From positions 372,001 through 436,000 of the forward strand of contig JACATO010001103.1 in the NCBI GenBank assembly GCA_018389105.1: DNA of 64,000 nt, given 5' to 3'. Origin of the DNA: Nautilus pompilius (taxonomy: Eukaryota; Mollusca; Cephalopoda; Nautilida; Nautilidae). Both the position numbers and the translations under genes were made by a program. Positions 60,791-64,000 of the stretch are shown piece after piece (position 1 is the first letter of the stretch; each line of letters starts with the position of its first letter). Below the pieces are notes generated by a model. It worked only from the letters and a program-made list of their open reading frames with translations, was not told the DNA's origin and did not search any database.

Positions 60791-61579
60791 TTTCAGTATT
60801 CTGTTTTGTTATCTAGATTAGTGAAAAGAGAGGTTTGGCATAAGTGTAAGCATATATTTTATTTATTTATTTATTTGTACTCGGTAATTCGATATATTTT
60901 ATATTAAGTGGATAAAGCAAAGATTGCCTCTCATTGCGTTTACATGTCATTAAATATAACGGATACTCATCATCATGTATATAGTACATACAAATTTTCG
61001 TTTAATTAAGTCACTCATTAAAGAATACATTTGAATGTCTGTAACGAAAGGATGAAGTTAAACTACTGTCGGTTACCACTTCTCATAATACAGATAATAT
61101 ATTTCATGCAACATTTGAAAGCTGCGCATTAGTTGGGTTGAATATAATAGATAAATTGTGGCATGATTAAATGCCATATTTAACTAGTGCAAAACATTTT
61201 GGTAGTTCATATCAACGTGATTACTGTTCCTTTTCCGGTTTTAATAAGAATTTATTATTTACTTGAATTTAAAAAATCTTTTAGCTAATTGTTAGTATAA
61301 GCGGTACCAATTTGTAAGATGCAACACTAGTATAGTAACAAATTCTAAAACAGAATAATTAAAACTACTGATTCCCTTACTAATTTTTTTTTTTTTAAAA
61401 TTACTGTTGTAAACTTGGTTTTGACGTTTTATGTCTTATCATAAGTTTGTGAATTTTTCTTTAATGTCTTTGCTAAAATATTTAAAAAGAACATAAATGG
61501 ATATTTAATTTCAGAATAAATACGTGATTATTTTAAGGCTTTTGCATACAGCCACATTTATTGCAAATTTATAACAGCT
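60791..61579. other. AT-rich non-coding stretch
   Basis: A short TTTA run lies near 60859-60877. Nothing else is recognised. Confidence 0.4.
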
Positions 61580-61581
61580 TA

Positions 61582-61949
61582 TAGCTATAACCAAAAGTTT
61601 ATATCATCCTGCAAATATTTTTTGTTATTTTTGTTAGTTATCTACAAATCTTATTTATATAACTTTTCACTGTATCTTTGACCACTTCTAAATGTCTGCT
61701 TTTGAATATTTTAAATGAGTACATTTCGATTTATAAGCTCTATTTGAAAATCGTGTATTTGCAAGTTAGATTTTAAATTGTCACACTTTTCAATTCTGGT
61801 CATTTTCTCATCAAGTATGTGAAAATCTACAATGATATGCACTTCAATATGTTAGCACAACATCATTATGCAAATTTAAGAGGCTTAATTAAAATTTATC
61901 AAACGATTTTGAAAATGGTAGGATAATGTAAAAATTTTGGCCAAGGCTG
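61582..61949. mobile_element. Tc1-type MITE, copy 2 (368 bp)
   Basis: TA lies on both sides (61580-61581 and 61950-61951). The left tip TAGCTATAACCAAAAGTTT and the reverse complement of the right tip, CAGCCTTGGCCAAAATTTTT, are diverged versions of the copy 1 ends. Internal landmarks CTGCTTTTGAATAT, CGTGTATTTGC, AAATTGTCACA, GATATGCACTT and TTTATCAAAC occur in the same order as in the copy at 39540. Confidence 0.85.
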
Positions 61950-62669
61950 TAACACAGTGAATGATAAACCTTTTATTCACAGTCAATTCAGATTCGCAAC
62001 AGTTACACCACTAAGTGACAAATAGAATTTTTAAAATTTATAGAAATTTGATCATTTCGTTCTTTTATAGTACCACTCTAACATTTATTAGTACGAAATT
62101 AAATTAAGTTGATAGCATACTTAGATTAAACGCTAAATTTTGCAATTATATTTATTAAGAGAGTAAATGATATATGTTAAACAGATGCTTTAACATTATT
62201 ATATACACATTAAACTGAAAAAAGACAAAATCGCATTTAGATATATTATACGTAAACAATAAATTATACAACATACAAAAAAAATGTTTTTAGATTTTGT
62301 TTCAGTAAAATATTTTTTAATCTTATTTAAATTTTTCTAAAAGTCGAAGCAATCTTGACCTTTGTTTGTTTGTTTGCAAAGAGTCATAGCACCGAAAATT
62401 AAAACCAGCCGAGATGATTCCGATGTAACAAACTGTTAAGCAAACTGAATGCTGTTATTAAAAGAAAAAATCCGAATGGGCAAGAAAAGATCCGGCTCTA
62501 GCAGTTCGAAAAAATGGTAAAATTTAAATTTAATAAAGAAAGAATTCTATTGGTACAGTATCAAAAAATGGTAAGGCGAAAAAGATGAACTTGTCTGTAT
62601 ATACTTAATTTTGGTAAAAAGAAGTTGATAAACAAGGGCGTGGTAATATAAATGTTTAGTTTCGTTTTG
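61950..62669. other. AT-rich non-coding stretch
   Basis: Nothing recognised. Confidence 0.4.
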
Positions 62670-62950
62670 AATTACATTGCCAGGCGATGTGGCTCAGTGG
62701 TGAGTGTGTTTGCTTCAGGACCTAAGGGTCCTGCCTTCAATTCCCGATGCTGGCACATTGTTGTGACCTTTGAGCAAAGTACTTTACTGGCAATGCTCCA
62801 ATTACTGCTGAGGAGTGGCCTGTGTAGGCACTCAGACAGAGGAACCAAAGGCGGGGGATGCTCTATCTATAGCCATGACAGAGGCAAGTCTTCTATGACA
62901 AGGAGAAGTCAGAAGAATAAACCACTGATTCCAGAGCGCGCATAACGACG
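62670..62950 (+). repeat. tRNA-derived SINE, family B
   Basis: ATGTGGCTCAGTGGTGAGTG (about 62689-62708) is an excellent A-box region. CCTTCAATTCCCGATGC (about 62734-62750) is the B-box region at normal tRNA spacing. The body (TGAGCAAAGTACTTTACTGG, then GGCCTGTGTAGGCACTC) is unlike family A. The 97-codon frame across it is repeat-derived. Confidence 0.8.
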
Positions 62951-63429
62951 GTGCAACACATCCCACTCTTATGAAATGTGTGATCGGAGAAGAAGTTTTG
63001 AATTATTCATAGAAGTTAAATCAAAATATTTACAAAGCAGACAGAAATTTAAAAAAAAAATTGTTTTACAAGTAAACTTAGCAGAAATGTTAAAAAAAAA
63101 CAGATAAATGAAATACGTATTTAAAAAAAAGGCAAGAAAAAATCTGACAGGAAATATTGCATTCGTTTTTATCATTTCTGTTGTTTTTTTTTATTGAAAA
63201 TGCTCTGAACATTCAAACTAGAAACTTAGACTCAGAGAAGAAAAATGCAGCAAATGGATAATTTTGCTGTTCAGCGAAACAAAGCCACACAAATTTGAAC
63301 GGTTACAACTAACATGAAAGGATGAGTTAAAATATCAATCATTTTCTGCTGTCTGCTATAAAGCATCAAGAACCGTGTTTACTTACAATTTACATTATGT
63401 TAAATATAAAAGATGGTAATTACGAAGAA
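62951..63429. other. AT-rich non-coding spacer
   Basis: Nothing recognised. Confidence 0.35.
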
Positions 63430-63463
63430 AAGATTCTCTTTTGGTTCTTTATGTCAGTCATTA
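63430..63463. mobile_element. half copy of the ATGACTGAC-family MITE
   Basis: AAGATTCTCTTTTGGTTCTT followed by TATGTCAGTCATTA matches the right arm of the copy at 10027 almost base for base. The left arm is not seen. Confidence 0.6.
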
Positions 63464-64000
63464 AAAATGATTTTTCGTTTATTGAAGGCCATATTTGTCG
63501 CTGGACTAATAAAATATATCTTACTTCATACGTAAATAAATAAGTATTCTCGCCTGCACAGGTAGTTTACCTTATGTTAGTATATGGATGTTACAAAATT
63601 TGTACGTGTAAAAGGGTTACTGTTAAATTATTGTCAATCTTCTGTGTTAGTTGATGCATTATTTTATTGGTCAATGCAGAATAATGGCCACCAGTGTATG
63701 TGTTGGTTGCATGCGAATTTTATCTTTTTAAATTAAATTACTTAATACTTTAATCGAATACCAAATGTCAAAGTCAAACGGTAAAACAAAATACAACGGT
63801 AAAACTGTTTGCACTTATTTTCGTTCTTCATAAATAGAGTCATATGCAATTAACGAGTAATGATTGTAATTAATCTACTCTCTGCTTCGACAGAGCACAA
63901 AATTCCGCCAAGAATTACTCTTTTTAATATCATCTTTTATTATCACAGCTCTCAGTAAAGATAAATATGCATTTGAACACAATCGGATTTTGTCATTTGA
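63464..64000. other. AT-rich non-coding stretch
   Basis: Nothing recognised. Confidence 0.4.

Overview
This window looks like AT-rich genomic DNA from a lophotrochozoan animal, most likely a mollusc. The evidence is one clear neuropeptide exon of the myomodulin family (repeated MLRL-amide units), intergenic DNA far longer than any coding DNA, tRNA-derived SINEs, Tc1/mariner/pogo/hAT transposon remnants, and long simple repeats. I cannot name the species. There are no bacterial-style operons, no ribosomal RNA genes, no complete tRNA genes and no CRISPR arrays.

Layout. 1-10 kb: non-coding DNA with a CT microsatellite (4.2 kb), a SINE (5.2 kb) and two GC-balanced patches (3.0 and 5.9 kb). 10.0-11.6 kb: two small inverted-repeat transposons. 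12.175-13.025 kb: the last coding exon of a myomodulin-type precursor on the + strand. 13-29 kb: mostly featureless, with several SINE copies, a TTA/TAG compound microsatellite, a repeated motif at 19.7-20.0 kb and a GC-rich patch at 27.6 kb. 29.1-29.55 kb: a GC-rich island packed with short hairpins and ending in poly(A). 30.8-35.4 kb: a nested transposon cluster, with a decayed Tc1-like element split by a hAT element that has a perfect 8-bp target duplication, followed by a mariner copy. 36-42 kb: two MITEs, another GC-balanced patch and a second mariner copy with intact TA-flanked ends. 42-55 kb: mostly empty, with SINEs, a MITE and two putative regulatory patches (46.6 and 54.7 kb). 55.3-64 kb: a Tc1-like relic, a TAA microsatellite, an unidentified coding-like patch at 58.9 kb, a third, internally deleted mariner copy, a second copy of the Tc1-type MITE and a different SINE.

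The only cellular gene I can support is the neuropeptide precursor. Its signal-peptide exon is not recognisable here; the exon starts at a splice acceptor and lies downstream of a large intron or beyond the window. All transposase genes seen are broken. The remaining interest lies in the peptide set of the precursor, the TE nesting and MITE families, the poly(A)-tailed GC island, and several compositionally distinct patches in a gene desert that could be cis-regulatory.
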